Origin: Hydrogenophilales bacterium
Lineage (GTDB): Bacteria; Pseudomonadota; Gammaproteobacteria; Burkholderiales; Thiobacteraceae
Direction: 5' to 3'
Assembly: GCA_016235775.1 (NCBI GenBank)
Contig: JACRIU010000104.1
Location: 1-41,795, forward strand
DNA length: 41,795 bases
Under the pieces are notes generated by a model. That model saw only the letters and a program-made list of their open reading frames with translations. It was not told the origin of the DNA and ran no database searches. Numbering within the stretch: position 1 is the first letter of the stretch; each line of letters opens with the position of its first letter. Of this stretch, positions 1 to 7,883 are shown in pieces. The position numbers and the translations under genes are program-made.

Positions 1-17
1 GCGACCTCTGTGGTGAA
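1..17. repeat. Right arm of a dispersed inverted-repeat element, cut by the window edge
   Basis: The first bases (ending CTCTGTGGTGAA) match the right arms of the elements at 14235-14368 and 35064-35221. The arm runs directly into the tandem ATG codons of the next gene, so its GGTGAA may act as that gene's ribosome-binding sequence. The left arm would lie outside the window. Confidence 0.7.
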
Positions 18-290
18 ATGATGTCTTCAGAAAAAACCACGCTACTGGAATTCCCCACCGCCTTCCCCCTCAAGATTATGGGCGAGGCGCAGGGCGATTT
101 TGCGCAAGTCATCGTGGAGATCGTGCTCAAGCACGCGCCGGATTACGACCCGGCCGGCATCGAAATGCGTCCCAGCAAGCAGGGGAAATATATTGGCCTC
201 ACCTGCGTGATACAAGCCACCTCGCAAGCGCAGCTCGATGCGCTGTATCGCGAGCTGAGCGCGCATCCGCTGGTGAAGATGGTTCTTTAA
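18..290 (+). CDS. ybeD: YbeD / DUF493 family protein
   Basis: A 90-residue protein of the small DUF493 (YbeD) family, whose members have a ferredoxin-like alpha/beta fold with a possible regulatory role. The family gene is commonly next to lipB, as here: lipB begins 2 bp after this stop. The C-terminal part, with a [14 protein letters not shown] ending, is typical of the family. Two ATG codons stand side by side at 18 and 21, so either may be used. A dispersed repeat arm abuts the start and leaves no native leader visible in the window. The biochemical function is not established. Confidence 0.85.
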   Translation: MMSSEKTTLLEFPTAFPLKIMGEAQGDFAQVIVEIVLKHAPDYDPAGIEMRPSKQGKYIGLTCVIQATSQAQLDALYRELSAHPLVKMVL

Positions 291-292
291 GC

Positions 293-991
293 GTGAGCGG
301 CAAGCAAGCACCATCGGGGGAGCAGGGAGCAGGGAGCAGGGAGCAGGGCGTTGACGCTGCGCGGGTTTTCCCGCTTTCTGCTTCCCGCTTCCTGCTCACC
401 ATCAAGCAGCTCGGCTGCGTCGAATACGAACCCACCTGGCGCGCCATGCAGGCTTTCACCGCCGCGCGCGGCCCCGACACGCCGGATGAAATCTGGCTGC
501 TGGAGCACCCGCCGGTGTTTACGCTGGGCCTCGCCGGCAAGCGCGAGCACATTTTACAAACTACAGATATCCCCATCATCCCCATCGATCGCGGCGGGCA
601 AGTCACCTACCACGGCCCAGGTCAGGTGGTGGCTTACCTGCTGCTGGATCTGAAACGCCGTGGTTACGGCGTGCGCGAATTGGTGGCGCGCATGGAGCAG
701 GCGGTGATCGACCTGCTCGCAGGCTACGCCATCACCGCCGAACGGCGTGAACGCGCACCCGGCGTGTATGTCGCCGGCAAAAAAATTGCCGCGCTCGGCT
801 TGCGCATAAAACACGGCATGAGCTACCACGGCCTGGCGCTCAACGTGGACATGGACTTGACGCCGTTTAACCACATCAACCCCTGCGGCTATGCCGGGCT
901 GGAAGCGACGCAACTCAAGGATCTGTGCGTCGCGGCGGACTGGGAGACGGTGTCACGCGAGCTGGGTGCGCTGCTGCAAGAGCGGCTATAA
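293..991 (+). CDS. lipB: Octanoyl-[acyl-carrier-protein]:protein N-octanoyltransferase LipB
   Basis: LipB transfers octanoate from acyl carrier protein to lipoyl domains, the first step of lipoate assembly in the cytoplasm. Visible hallmarks are [12 protein letters not shown] (residues 100-111), the [10 protein letters not shown] lysine region (163-172) and the catalytic cysteine in INPCG (C198). The frame opens with GTG 2 bp after ybeD, which suggests translational coupling. The family core starts near residue 37 (IKQLG); residues 1-35 are encoded by a GGGAGCA tandem/inverted repeat, so this N-terminus is repeat-derived. No alternative ATG, GTG or TTG lies close to the core in frame. lipA does not follow; hisI does. 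Confidence 0.93.
   Translation: MSGKQAPSGEQGAGSREQGVDAARVFPLSASRFLLTIKQLGCVEYEPTWRAMQAFTAARGPDTPDEIWLLEHPPVFTLGLAGKREHILQTTDIPIIPIDRGGQVTYHGPGQVVAYLLLDLKRRGYGVRELVARMEQAVIDLLAGYAITAERRERAPGVYVAGKKIAALGLRIKHGMSYHGLALNVDMDLTPFNHINPCGYAGLEATQLKDLCVAADWETVSRELGALLQERL
316..400 (+). repeat. Purine-rich tandem repeat with pyrimidine-rich mirror arm inside lipB
   Basis: Positions 316-348 contain about four copies of GGGAGCA. Positions 374-400 hold a looser complementary run (CTGCTTCCCGCTTCCTGCTC). The two can pair as a long imperfect hairpin. The segment encodes the non-conserved N-terminal extension of LipB and looks like an insertion into the start region of the gene. Confidence 0.8.
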
Positions 992-1034
992 AGCGAAAAC
1001 ACGGGTAAAATAGCCGCCTTTCCCTGGAATTCGC

Positions 1035-1424
1035 ATGCCCGACAGCTGGCTTAACAAGGTAAATTGGACGCAGGATGGCCTGGTGCCGGTGGTAGCCCAA
1101 GAGGCGGAAACCGGGCAGGTGCTGATGTTTGCCTGGATGAACCGCGATGCCTTGCGCCAAACCGTCGAAACCGGCGAGGCGGTGTACTGGTCCAGATCGC
1201 GCAAGAAACTCTGGCACAAGGGCGAGGAATCCGGCCATGTGCAGAAGGTAAAAGACATTCGGCTCGACTGCGACGAAGATGTATTGCTGATCACGGTGGA
1301 GCAAATCGGCGGCATCGCCTGCCACACCGGGCGCCATAGCTGCTTTTTTCAGAAACTCGACGGCAAAAATTGGGTCGATGTAGAACCGGTGCTGAAAGAC
1401 CCGAACGAGATTTATAAAAAATGA
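1035..1424 (+). CDS. hisI: Phosphoribosyl-AMP cyclohydrolase
   Basis: HisI opens the adenine ring of phosphoribosyl-AMP in the third step of histidine synthesis. The 129-residue length is that of a monofunctional HisI. Seen are [16 protein letters not shown] (residues 53-68), the metal-binding LDCDED cluster (D78, D80, D82, with C79) and [10 protein letters not shown], supplying C96 and C103 as zinc ligands. The stop overlaps the hisE start by 4 bp (ATGA). hisA and hisF, often directly upstream in relatives, are absent here; lipB precedes instead. Confidence 0.96.
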   Translation: MPDSWLNKVNWTQDGLVPVVAQEAETGQVLMFAWMNRDALRQTVETGEAVYWSRSRKKLWHKGEESGHVQKVKDIRLDCDEDVLLITVEQIGGIACHTGRHSCFFQKLDGKNWVDVEPVLKDPNEIYKK

Positions 1425-1741
1425 GCGATATCCTGAACCGATTGGCCGAAACACTGGAGGCGCGCAAAAACGCCGACCCGCAAAGCTCTTACGTGGCCAA
1501 GCTATACGCCAAGGGGCTGGACAGTATCCTCAAGAAAATCGGTGAGGAGTCGGCCGAAGCGATTATCGCGGCCAAGGGCAGCGACAAGAGCCAAGTAGTG
1601 TACGAGGTGGCGGACTTGTGGTTTCACACCCTGGTGTTGTTGGCGCAGCAGGGCTTGCATCCGGATGATGTGCTGAACGAGTTGGCGCGGCGCGAAGGGC
1701 TTTCCGGTATCGCGGAAAAAGCTGCACGCGTAAAGGAATAA
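1421..1741 (+). CDS. hisE: Phosphoribosyl-ATP pyrophosphohydrolase
   Basis: HisE hydrolyses phosphoribosyl-ATP to phosphoribosyl-AMP, the second step of histidine synthesis. It is a small all-alpha protein of the MazG-like superfamily. The 106-residue product carries the metal-binding acidic pattern GEESAE (residues 41-46) and YEVADL (61-66). It overlaps hisI by 4 bp, so the second and third pathway steps are translationally coupled but made as separate proteins rather than a HisIE fusion. hinT starts 4 bp downstream. Confidence 0.95.
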   Translation: MSDILNRLAETLEARKNADPQSSYVAKLYAKGLDSILKKIGEESAEAIIAAKGSDKSQVVYEVADLWFHTLVLLAQQGLHPDDVLNELARREGLSGIAEKAARVKE

Positions 1742-1745
1742 GGCG

Positions 1746-2084
1746 ATGACCGACTGCATTTTCTGCAAAATCGTGCGCGGCGAGATTCCGAGCAAAAAAG
1801 CCTATGAGGATGAAGAGGTGCTGGTGTTCCACGACATCCACCCGATCGCCCCGGTGCATTTGCTCTTGATCCCCAAGGCGCATGTAGCGTCCCTCGACGA
1901 ATGCGCAGCCGAGCATCAGACTATTTTAGGAAAAATGTTGCTCATGGCGCCGAAGCTGGCGCTGGAGCATGGCTTGAATAACGGCTTTCGCACCATGATC
2001 AATACCGGCCCCGGCGGAGGGCAGGAAGTATTTCATTTACATCTGCACATATTCGGCGGCGGCGACCGCATACCGAAAATCTAA
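1746..2084 (+). CDS. hinT: HIT family purine nucleoside phosphoramidase (HinT)
   Basis: A 112-residue histidine-triad hydrolase that cleaves adenosine phosphoramidates. The HxHxH triad is at H97, H99 and H101 (FHLHLHIFGG) near the C-terminus, as in HinT. The N-terminal CIFCKIVRGEIPS motif is also typical. It starts 4 bp after hisE and is followed by tatA after 18 bp. The order hisE-hinT-tatA is a familiar arrangement in Betaproteobacteria, and the genes probably share one transcript. Confidence 0.94.
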   Translation: MTDCIFCKIVRGEIPSKKAYEDEEVLVFHDIHPIAPVHLLLIPKAHVASLDECAAEHQTILGKMLLMAPKLALEHGLNNGFRTMINTGPGGGQEVFHLHLHIFGGGDRIPKI

Positions 2085-2102
2085 TTTATAAGGAGCAATC
2101 TC

Positions 2103-2324
2103 ATGGGAACGTTCAGTATTTGGCATTGGTTGATCGTGCTGGTCATCGTGCTGGTGATTTTTGGCACCAAAAAGCTGCGTAATGTCGGCTCCGACCTGGG
2201 CGGCGCGGTGAAAAGCTTCAAAGATGCGGTGAAGAGCGAAGAGACGCCGCCGAAGCAAATCGACGCCAATGCCAGCGCCGGTCAGACTATCGAAGGCGAA
2301 GTGAAGGAAAAAACCAAAAGCTAG
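2103..2324 (+). CDS. tatA: Sec-independent protein translocase subunit TatA
   Basis: TatA oligomerises to form the transient passage for folded, twin-arginine-signal proteins across the inner membrane. The 73-residue protein has an N-out transmembrane helix (about residues 5-20), the [20 protein letters not shown] hinge/amphipathic helix, and a short charged tail. AAGGAG-like sequence precedes the ATG. tatB and tatC follow. MsrP, encoded in this window at 26094, is a probable substrate. Confidence 0.95.
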   Translation: MGTFSIWHWLIVLVIVLVIFGTKKLRNVGSDLGGAVKSFKDAVKSEETPPKQIDANASAGQTIEGEVKEKTKS

Positions 2325-2402
2325 TGAGGTGTGAGGCGTTAGGACTGAGGTGAACCCTCAGCCTCCACGCCTTGTCCCCTTTCCTTCACCTCCCTAACAC
2401 AC
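2325..2402. repeat. Imperfect inverted repeat between tatA and tatB
   Basis: The 84-bp tatA-tatB gap is filled by a purine-rich run (GTGAGGTGTGAGGCGTTAGG) followed by a pyrimidine-rich run that pairs loosely with it. The tightest stem is CTGAGG-TGAAC-CCTCAG at 2345-2361. It could damp read-through or set the TatA:TatB ratio, but this is inference. Confidence 0.6.
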
Positions 2403-2408
2403 ACCCCT

Positions 2409-2852
2409 ATGTTCGATATCGGTTTCTCCGAGCTTCTGGTCATCGGCGTCGTCGCCCTCATCGTGCTCGGCCCGGAACGCCTGCCGAAAGTGGCGCGTAC
2501 CGCCGGTCACTTATTCGGTCGCTTGCAGCGCTATGTGTCCGAGGTGAAGCAGCAGGTGAAGCAGGAGATGGACGCGGAGGAATTGAAAAAATTTCAGACG
2601 GAGTTCCAGGGTGCGAAAGACGCGTTCAATGGTGTGGAACAGACCATCCACAATGAAACCAAAGAAACCGAGCAGCAACTGCTGCGCGCAGTCGATATCG
2701 AGCCGCCGTCTTCATTGGAATTCGTAGAAGAGCCGATTGCGCACGAAGCTTCGTTCCCCATACCTTCACCACAGCTGGAATTGCCCTTGGCTGCTGAGCC
2801 TGTGGAGAAACCTGTTTCTGACGCCGCACCTAACGGTCATGGCAAAGGCTAG
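2409..2852 (+). CDS. tatB: Sec-independent protein translocase subunit TatB
   Basis: TatB pairs with TatC in the receptor complex that binds twin-arginine signals. The 147-residue product starts MFDIGFSELLVIGVVALIVLG, with the conserved glutamate (E8) and the LGPERLPK hinge, followed by an amphipathic helix and a long acidic, low-complexity tail. That longer tail separates it from TatA. A 100-bp gap containing a palindromic repeat lies between it and tatC. Confidence 0.95.
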   Translation: MFDIGFSELLVIGVVALIVLGPERLPKVARTAGHLFGRLQRYVSEVKQQVKQEMDAEELKKFQTEFQGAKDAFNGVEQTIHNETKETEQQLLRAVDIEPPSSLEFVEEPIAHEASFPIPSPQLELPLAAEPVEKPVSDAAPNGHGKG

Positions 2853-2880
2853 CACCGAATATGAAACTTGCCATGACCGT

Positions 2881-2943
2881 TCCCCTCTCTCCTAACTCTC
2901 TCCCGTATACGGGAGAGAGGGACTTCGGCTCGCTTTGCGAGTT
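2881..2943. repeat. CTCTCTCCC palindromic repeat, copy 1 (tatB-tatC gap)
   Basis: A perfect 12+12-bp palindrome centred at 2907/2908 (arms CTCTCTCCCGTA and TACGGGAGAGAG) is followed by a small hairpin CTCGC-TTT-GCGAG. A second copy in inverse orientation occurs at 31733-31793, with the same order of parts. An in-frame TTG inside the copy could wrongly extend tatC upstream. Confidence 0.8.
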
Positions 2944-2952
2944 GCAGGTTAT

Positions 2953-3768
2953 ATGAGCGACGAACAAAGCATCATTTCCCACCTGCTGGAGTTGCGCGAC
3001 CGGCTGTTGCGCAGCGTGTTGGCGATGGCGGCGATTTTCATTATTTTGTTTTTCTATCCCGGCGCGAACAAGCTTTATTCCCTGCTCGCGCAACCCTTGC
3101 TGGCGAGCCTGCCCAAGGGCGGGCAGATGATCGCCACGGAAGTGACCACGCCGTTTTTCGTGCCGATGAAAGTGGCGGGCATGGCGGCCTTCCTGATTGC
3201 GCTGCCGTATATCTTGTACCAGCTATGGGCCTTCATCGCGCCCGGCATGTACGCGCATGAGAAGCGCTTTGCCTTGCCGGTCGTGATCTCGGGCACCTTG
3301 CTGTTTTTCCTCGGCATGGCCTTCGCCTATTTTGCCGTGTTCCCGGTGGTGTTCGGCTTCATCACCCAGGTCGCGCCCGAGGGCGTGGCGGTGATGACCG
3401 ACATCAGCAAATATCTGGATTTCGTGCTGACGCTGTTCATGGCCTTCGGCATCACCTTCGAGGTGCCGGTGGTGGTGGTACTGATGGTGAAAATGGGTTT
3501 CGTCACGGTGCAAAAGCTCAAGGATTTCCGCCCTTACATGATCGTCGGCGCTTTCGTCATTGGCGCCATCTTCACGCCGCCCGATATCATTTCGCAATTC
3601 ATGCTCGCCGTGCCGTTGTGGTTGCTGTATGAATTGGGCATCGTGATATCAAGCTTCATCAGCAAGCCTGCGCCTGACGATACCTACCAGCCGCTGTCCG
3701 ATGCCGAGATGGATGCAGAGTTGGATAAGACGGATATACCCGAACCAGCGGAACCCGAGCAAAAATGA
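2953..3768 (+). CDS. tatC: Sec-independent protein translocase subunit TatC
   Basis: TatC is the six-helix inner-membrane receptor for the twin-arginine motif. The start is placed at ATG 2953 (MSDEQSIISHLLELRDRLLRS) because the N-terminal HLLELRDRL motif is where the family begins; codons upstream fall in a repeat. The product is 271 residues with hydrophobic helices throughout and an acidic C-terminal tail (DAEMDAELDKTD). The FRPY and TPPDIISQ motifs in the second half are family-typical. The stop overlaps the next start by 4 bp (ATGA). Confidence 0.95.
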   Translation: MSDEQSIISHLLELRDRLLRSVLAMAAIFIILFFYPGANKLYSLLAQPLLASLPKGGQMIATEVTTPFFVPMKVAGMAAFLIALPYILYQLWAFIAPGMYAHEKRFALPVVISGTLLFFLGMAFAYFAVFPVVFGFITQVAPEGVAVMTDISKYLDFVLTLFMAFGITFEVPVVVVLMVKMGFVTVQKLKDFRPYMIVGAFVIGAIFTPPDIISQFMLAVPLWLLYELGIVISSFISKPAPDDTYQPLSDAEMDAELDKTDIPEPAEPEQK

Positions 3769-5543
3769 GGCGAGGACTAGCGATCCTGCTGGTTTTGCTC
3801 TTTGCCTTCCCCGTCCACGCGCTGGACAATCAACTCAAGCAGCACCCCTCGCCTTATCTCGCGCTGCACGGCACGGATCCCACCGCCTGGCAGGAGTGGA
3901 ACGCGCAAACTATCGAGCGCGCGCGCCGGGAGAACAAGCTGCTGTTCGTCTCCATCGGCTACTTTTCCTGCCACTGGTGCCATGTCATGCAGCGCGAGAG
4001 TTACAAAAATCCAGAGATCGCCAAGCTGTTGAACGAACGCTTTATCCCGGTGAAAGTAGATCGTGAGATCAATGGCGCGCTGGATGCCGAGTTGCAAGCC
4101 TTCGCCGAGGCTACGCGCAAGCAGGCCGGCTGGCCCCTGAATGTGTTCATCACGCCCGAAGGCTACCCGCTGTTCGCGCTGCTGTACGCACCGCCGCAGG
4201 AGTTTTTGCAAACCATCAGACGCCTCGATACGCGCTGGCAACAAGAGAGCGATAAGTTGAAGCTTGTCGCCCAATCCGCCGCGCAGGAAATGCCGGTCGT
4301 GCAGGAGGCCGAAGCGAAGTTTGCGCCACAGATCGGCCAACTCTATCGCCAGCGTTTGGTGGAAGAAGCGCTGGTGCAAGCCGATCCCTTTCGCGGCGGT
4401 TTCGGCACGGCGAATAAATTTCCGCACGCGCCGCAACTCGCCGCCTTGCTGGAGGCGCAGCGCCAAACGCCAAACGCCAAGCTGGCCGAATTTCTGCGTT
4501 TAACCTTCGATCAGATGGCCGGCCTCGGCTTATACGATCATGTCGGCGGCGGCTTCTTTCGCTACACCACCGACCCGGATTGGCATATCCCGCATTTCGA
4601 GAAAATGCTCTACGACAATGCGCAGCTCGCCAGCCTCTACCTGCAAGCGGCGAAAGACTTGAAGCAGCCGGCCTACCGCGACACGGCTTACGCCACGCTT
4701 GATTTCATGCTGGCCGATATGCGCGATCAAGCAAGCGGAGCGCTCATTACCAGCACCTCCGCCATCGATGCCCAAGACCGTGAAGGCGGCGTGTATCTGT
4801 GGGACAAGGCGGCGCTGAAAAAATTACTGACGCCCGCAGAATACAAACTCGCCATCCACTATTGGGGACTCGAGCGCCCCGCCGATTTGGAATTCGGCTA
4901 CCTGCCCCTGCATCTCAAAAAACCGGGCAAAGCAGACAGCGCCAGCCTCAAAGCGATTTACGCGAAACTGAAAATTGAGCGCAGAAAACGCGCGCTGCCC
5001 AAGGATAATAAATTGCTCGCCGGATTGAACGGTCTCGCCCTGATCGCCCTTGCCGACGCCGCCACCCATGAGCCGCGCTTTAAGCCCGCCGCAAAGCAAG
5101 TGCGCGATTTTCTCGCCGCCAAGTTGAACACTCCGCAAGGGCTGCTCAAAGGCTCCGCCAAAGGCAAGCCGCTCGGCCCGGCCGATCTGGAAGATTACGC
5201 CTACGTCTCAGCCGGCTTGCTCGCCTATGCGCGCATGGCGAATAGTGATGCAGAGCGCGAACTCGCGCGCCAACTGGTGACCGATGCCTGGAAAAAATTC
5301 CACACCGAGCGCGGCTGGCAGCTCGAACAGCAGCCGCTGCTGGCGCGGCCCTACTATCAAGCCATCGTGCCCGACGGCGCGACCTATTCCGCCGCTTCGC
5401 TCATCATCAAATCCAGTTGGGAACTCGGCGGCAAAGACCTGCGCACCGCCGCGCTCAAGGCGCTGAATGTCGGCTATCCGATTTTGGATCAAAGTGCATT
5501 CTGGTACGCCACCCAGGTCAGCGCGATGAACAGCATCAAGTAG
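3765..5543 (+). CDS. Exported thioredoxin-domain protein, DUF255 (SSP411/YyaL-like)
   Basis: A 592-residue protein with a signal peptide (hydrophobic residues 5-19, ending FPVHA), then a DUF255 thioredoxin-like domain with a CHWCHVM redox motif (C69, C72), and a long alpha-helical region resembling six-hairpin glycosidase folds. Conserved blocks HPSPYLALH, GWPLNVFITPEGYP and HFEKMLYDNAQL place it in the YyaL/SPATA20 family. Family members are usually a little longer and lack a signal peptide, so the exported form is noteworthy. It overlaps tatC by 4 bp. Its enzymatic role is not known. Confidence 0.88.
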   Translation: MRRGLAILLVLLFAFPVHALDNQLKQHPSPYLALHGTDPTAWQEWNAQTIERARRENKLLFVSIGYFSCHWCHVMQRESYKNPEIAKLLNERFIPVKVDREINGALDAELQAFAEATRKQAGWPLNVFITPEGYPLFALLYAPPQEFLQTIRRLDTRWQQESDKLKLVAQSAAQEMPVVQEAEAKFAPQIGQLYRQRLVEEALVQADPFRGGFGTANKFPHAPQLAALLEAQRQTPNAKLAEFLRLTFDQMAGLGLYDHVGGGFFRYTTDPDWHIPHFEKMLYDNAQLASLYLQAAKDLKQPAYRDTAYATLDFMLADMRDQASGALITSTSAIDAQDREGGVYLWDKAALKKLLTPAEYKLAIHYWGLERPADLEFGYLPLHLKKPGKADSASLKAIYAKLKIERRKRALPKDNKLLAGLNGLALIALADAATHEPRFKPAAKQVRDFLAAKLNTPQGLLKGSAKGKPLGPADLEDYAYVSAGLLAYARMANSDAERELARQLVTDAWKKFHTERGWQLEQQPLLARPYYQAIVPDGATYSAASLIIKSSWELGGKDLRTAALKALNVGYPILDQSAFWYATQVSAMNSIK

Positions 5544-5943
5544 CACGCGTCACAAACTCGCCATCCACATATACCCAGCGCCCCTCCACACGTTCAAAGC
5601 GGCTGATTTCATGCAGCCGATGCGCGCGGCCCTTGAGTTTGTAGCGCGCGACAAACTCCACGCGGGCATGGTCGGCATCGATAATTTCGTGGCGCTTGAC
5701 CGTTAATCCCAGCCACTTCGCGCCGGCTTGATCCGCCAAATCTAAATTTGCGGGCCGGGTATCGGGGTGCCAGGTGGCATTGAGATAGACCATATTCTGT
5801 AGCGTAAAAGCCGTGTAGCGCGAGCGCATCAAGGCTTCTGCGGTCGGTGCTGTGGCGGTGTCATTTAAGTAGGGCGCGCAGCAGATGTTGAATGAATGTC
5901 CGCTGCCGCAGGGGCAAGGAGTGGAAGAGAGGATTTCAGACAA
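5536..5943 (-). CDS. ychJ: YchJ family protein (UPF0225) with SEC-C motif
   Basis: A 135-residue protein with an N-terminal SEC-C zinc motif: C10 and C12 in CPCGSG, then C21 and C22 in NICCAPYL. The remaining domain, with ALMRSRYTAF and FVARYKLKGRAHRLHEISRF, matches the YchJ family. Its zinc motif resembles that at the SecA C-terminus, which hints at protein or ribosome contact, but no reaction is established. The 3' end overlaps the convergent DUF255 gene by 8 bp. Confidence 0.9.
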   Translation of the reverse strand: MSEILSSTPCPCGSGHSFNICCAPYLNDTATAPTAEALMRSRYTAFTLQNMVYLNATWHPDTRPANLDLADQAGAKWLGLTVKRHEIIDADHARVEFVARYKLKGRAHRLHEISRFERVEGRWVYVDGEFVTRAT

Positions 5944-5961
5944 GCGCGGGAATTGAATCGC

Positions 5962-6933
5962 TTAGGGGTAAAACACCAACAGCTTATAGCCCACCGCTTC
6001 CAAGCCCACCAATTCCAGCGTGAGTTTGATCGGCAATTCGTCTTGGCGGGGCATGCCGGATTCGGGCTTGATGTTTTGCGGTAGGTAGTCGGACGGGGTG
6101 AATTGACGGCGTGCGAGGGCAAGGTTGGCGCTGTCGGTGAGGGTGAGCTCCAAACTCGGGTAAGCCTGGCGATACGGCGCGAGATTGCGCAGGCTGGCGT
6201 TGAGGGTGACGCCGCCAGGGCGCTCCGGCGCGCTTTGCAGTTCGGAAGATTCGAGCTTGATGAGATCGGCATTCGCCAGCAAATCGACCTTGCAATGCAA
6301 AACGTGGCACAGCGAAGAGAGGAGCGGCTTCGTGTCCGGATAGTAGGCGGCTACTTGGTTGCGCAGGAAATAAACCGACTGACCCGCCAACAACAGGCAT
6401 AACACTGCTATTCCCCCACCCCAGACAACGCCCCGCCAACGTGCGTGCTTTTCTTGCGTGGTGAGTTGCAGCTGTAGATTATTGAGTTTTTCGTGCAATT
6501 CGGGCGTGATATGCAATCCGGACTTAGGCGTTTTGTCGGTTTCCTCGATTTCTTCGATCAACTCCGGGTGGGCGCTGGCGGCGATTTCACGGTTGATTGC
6601 TTCCGCCTCGCGTTCGATTTGATCGTCGGTGGGAATGGGAAACGTGGCCGACATCGGCTCGGATATGGTCAACGGCCGCACATCATGTGCCGGGATTTCT
6701 GAGATACCGGATTTGCCAGTCCCCGCTTCGTCTTTAAATTCATCGCTGAAGTCATCTGCCGGGGGCGCCATCAGGCTCACGGTTTCGATCGGGCTGACCA
6801 GCGTCTCGAATGCATTGAACACATAGGCGCATTTGCCGCAGCGCACTTTGCCGGCATGCGCTTCGAGCTGATCCGGCTTGACGCGGAATACCGCGTGGCA
6901 GGAGGGGCAGGTGGTTTGCATGGCGTAGTTCAT
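5962..6933 (-). CDS. Zinc-ribbon, membrane-anchored DUF3426 protein
   Basis: A 323-residue protein. The N-terminal MJ0042-type zinc ribbon has C9/C12 and C32/C35. A linker rich in acidic residues follows, then one transmembrane helix (about 168-189), and a C-terminal DUF3426 domain predicted outside the membrane. The start at 6933 gives an ATGA overlap with the prmA stop and places the zinc ribbon at the N-terminus; an ATG at 6921 is an alternative. A gene of this family downstream of prmA is common in Betaproteobacteria. Function is unknown; regulation or envelope sensing is a guess from architecture. Confidence 0.88.
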   Translation of the reverse strand: MNYAMQTTCPSCHAVFRVKPDQLEAHAGKVRCGKCAYVFNAFETLVSPIETVSLMAPPADDFSDEFKDEAGTGKSGISEIPAHDVRPLTISEPMSATFPIPTDDQIEREAEAINREIAASAHPELIEEIEETDKTPKSGLHITPELHEKLNNLQLQLTTQEKHARWRGVVWGGGIAVLCLLLAGQSVYFLRNQVAAYYPDTKPLLSSLCHVLHCKVDLLANADLIKLESSELQSAPERPGGVTLNASLRNLAPYRQAYPSLELTLTDSANLALARRQFTPSDYLPQNIKPESGMPRQDELPIKLTLELVGLEAVGYKLLVFYP

Positions 6934-7817
6934 CGCCGTATGCCGCTCAAGCAGGCCCAGCCCTCTTCGATGACGGCGGGGTGCATATCGAACCACTCTC
7001 CGTAAAGACCGCGCATTTCTTCCGCTTGTTCGGCCAGGATGCCGGACAGCACGATCCGGCCACCGTTCTGCACGCGTGAAGCGAGCATCGGCGCCAGGAC
7101 TTTGAGCGGATTGGATAGGATATTGGCGATCACGACAGCATATTGTGCACCAGGTGCGGCGTCCGGCAAATAGAAATGCGCGTCCACGTCATTGCGCGCG
7201 GCGTTGTCGCGCGCCGCTTGCACCGCTTGCGGGTCGATATCGATGCCGATGACTTCGCCCGCGCCCAGCTTTTTCGCCGCGATGGCAAGAATGCCCGAGC
7301 CGCAGCCGTAGTCCAATACCGTTTCACCGCCGCGCAGATTCGCCCCCAGCCATTGCAAGCATAGCCGCGTCGTAGGGTGGCTGCCGGTGCCGAATGCCAG
7401 GCCCGGATCGAGCACGAGGTTGATCGCGGCGGCATCGGGCGCCGCATGCCAGGAGGGCACGATCCACAGCCGGCTGGAAATTCTAATCGGATCGAATTGC
7501 GATTGGGTCAGCCGCACCCAGTCTTGCTCGGCGAGTTGTTCGATCTGATAAGGCGGTAAAGATTGGATAGCGGCGACGGCGCAAGCTTGCTGCAATATGG
7601 CGGCGATATCGGCATCGGTCTCGAAAAGCGCGCTCACCTGACTGTCGTTCCAGGCTTCAGCCAGACAACCCGGCTCGCCGAAGATCGGTTGCTCGGCATC
7701 CGTTCCGGCGTGCGCGTCTTCGATGCTGACCGAGAGCGCGCCCAGATCCATCAGGGCATCGCTCAGCGCGGCGGCGGTGGATGAGTCAGCGGGGATTTTG
7801 AGAACTTGCCACGGCAT
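6930..7817 (-). CDS. prmA: Ribosomal protein L11 methyltransferase
   Basis: PrmA trimethylates ribosomal protein L11 using S-adenosylmethionine. The 295-residue protein has an N-terminal L11-binding domain, a linker with LDPGLAFGTGSHPTTRL (136-152), and a class I methyltransferase fold with VLDYGCGSGILAIAA (167-181) and VIANILSNPL. The stop overlaps the DUF3426 gene start by 4 bp. It follows accC in the same direction across a 66-bp gap that carries two small repeats. Confidence 0.95.
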   Translation of the reverse strand: MPWQVLKIPADSSTAAALSDALMDLGALSVSIEDAHAGTDAEQPIFGEPGCLAEAWNDSQVSALFETDADIAAILQQACAVAAIQSLPPYQIEQLAEQDWVRLTQSQFDPIRISSRLWIVPSWHAAPDAAAINLVLDPGLAFGTGSHPTTRLCLQWLGANLRGGETVLDYGCGSGILAIAAKKLGAGEVIGIDIDPQAVQAARDNAARNDVDAHFYLPDAAPGAQYAVVIANILSNPLKVLAPMLASRVQNGGRIVLSGILAEQAEEMRGLYGEWFDMHPAVIEEGWACLSGIRR

Positions 7818-7825
7818 ACCAGGCG

Positions 7826-7852
7826 TCAGGAATCAGGATTCGGGATTCAGGG
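7826..7852. repeat. Short AGGATTC/GGGATTC degenerate tandem repeat
   Basis: Between accC and prmA, CAGGAATC, AGGATTC and GGGATTC follow each other directly. It lies next to the 20-bp palindrome at 7862-7881. No function is visible. Confidence 0.55.
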
Positions 7853-7857
7853 GTGTG

Positions 7858-7881
7858 GTAGGGGCGAGGCATGCCTCGCCC
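7858..7881. repeat. GTAGGGGCGAGGC palindrome, copy 1
   Basis: A perfect 20-bp palindrome (arms GGGCGAGGCA and TGCCTCGCCC) preceded by GTAG, 2 bp beyond the accC stop. It could form a strong hairpin at the 3' end of accC. Related copies are at 10465-10523 and 37563-37622. Confidence 0.8.
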
Positions 7882-7883
7882 AC

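Noticed and set aside
2935..2952. Upstream TTG extension of tatC
   Set aside because: The TTG lies in a palindromic repeat, and the family N-terminus begins right after ATG 2953.
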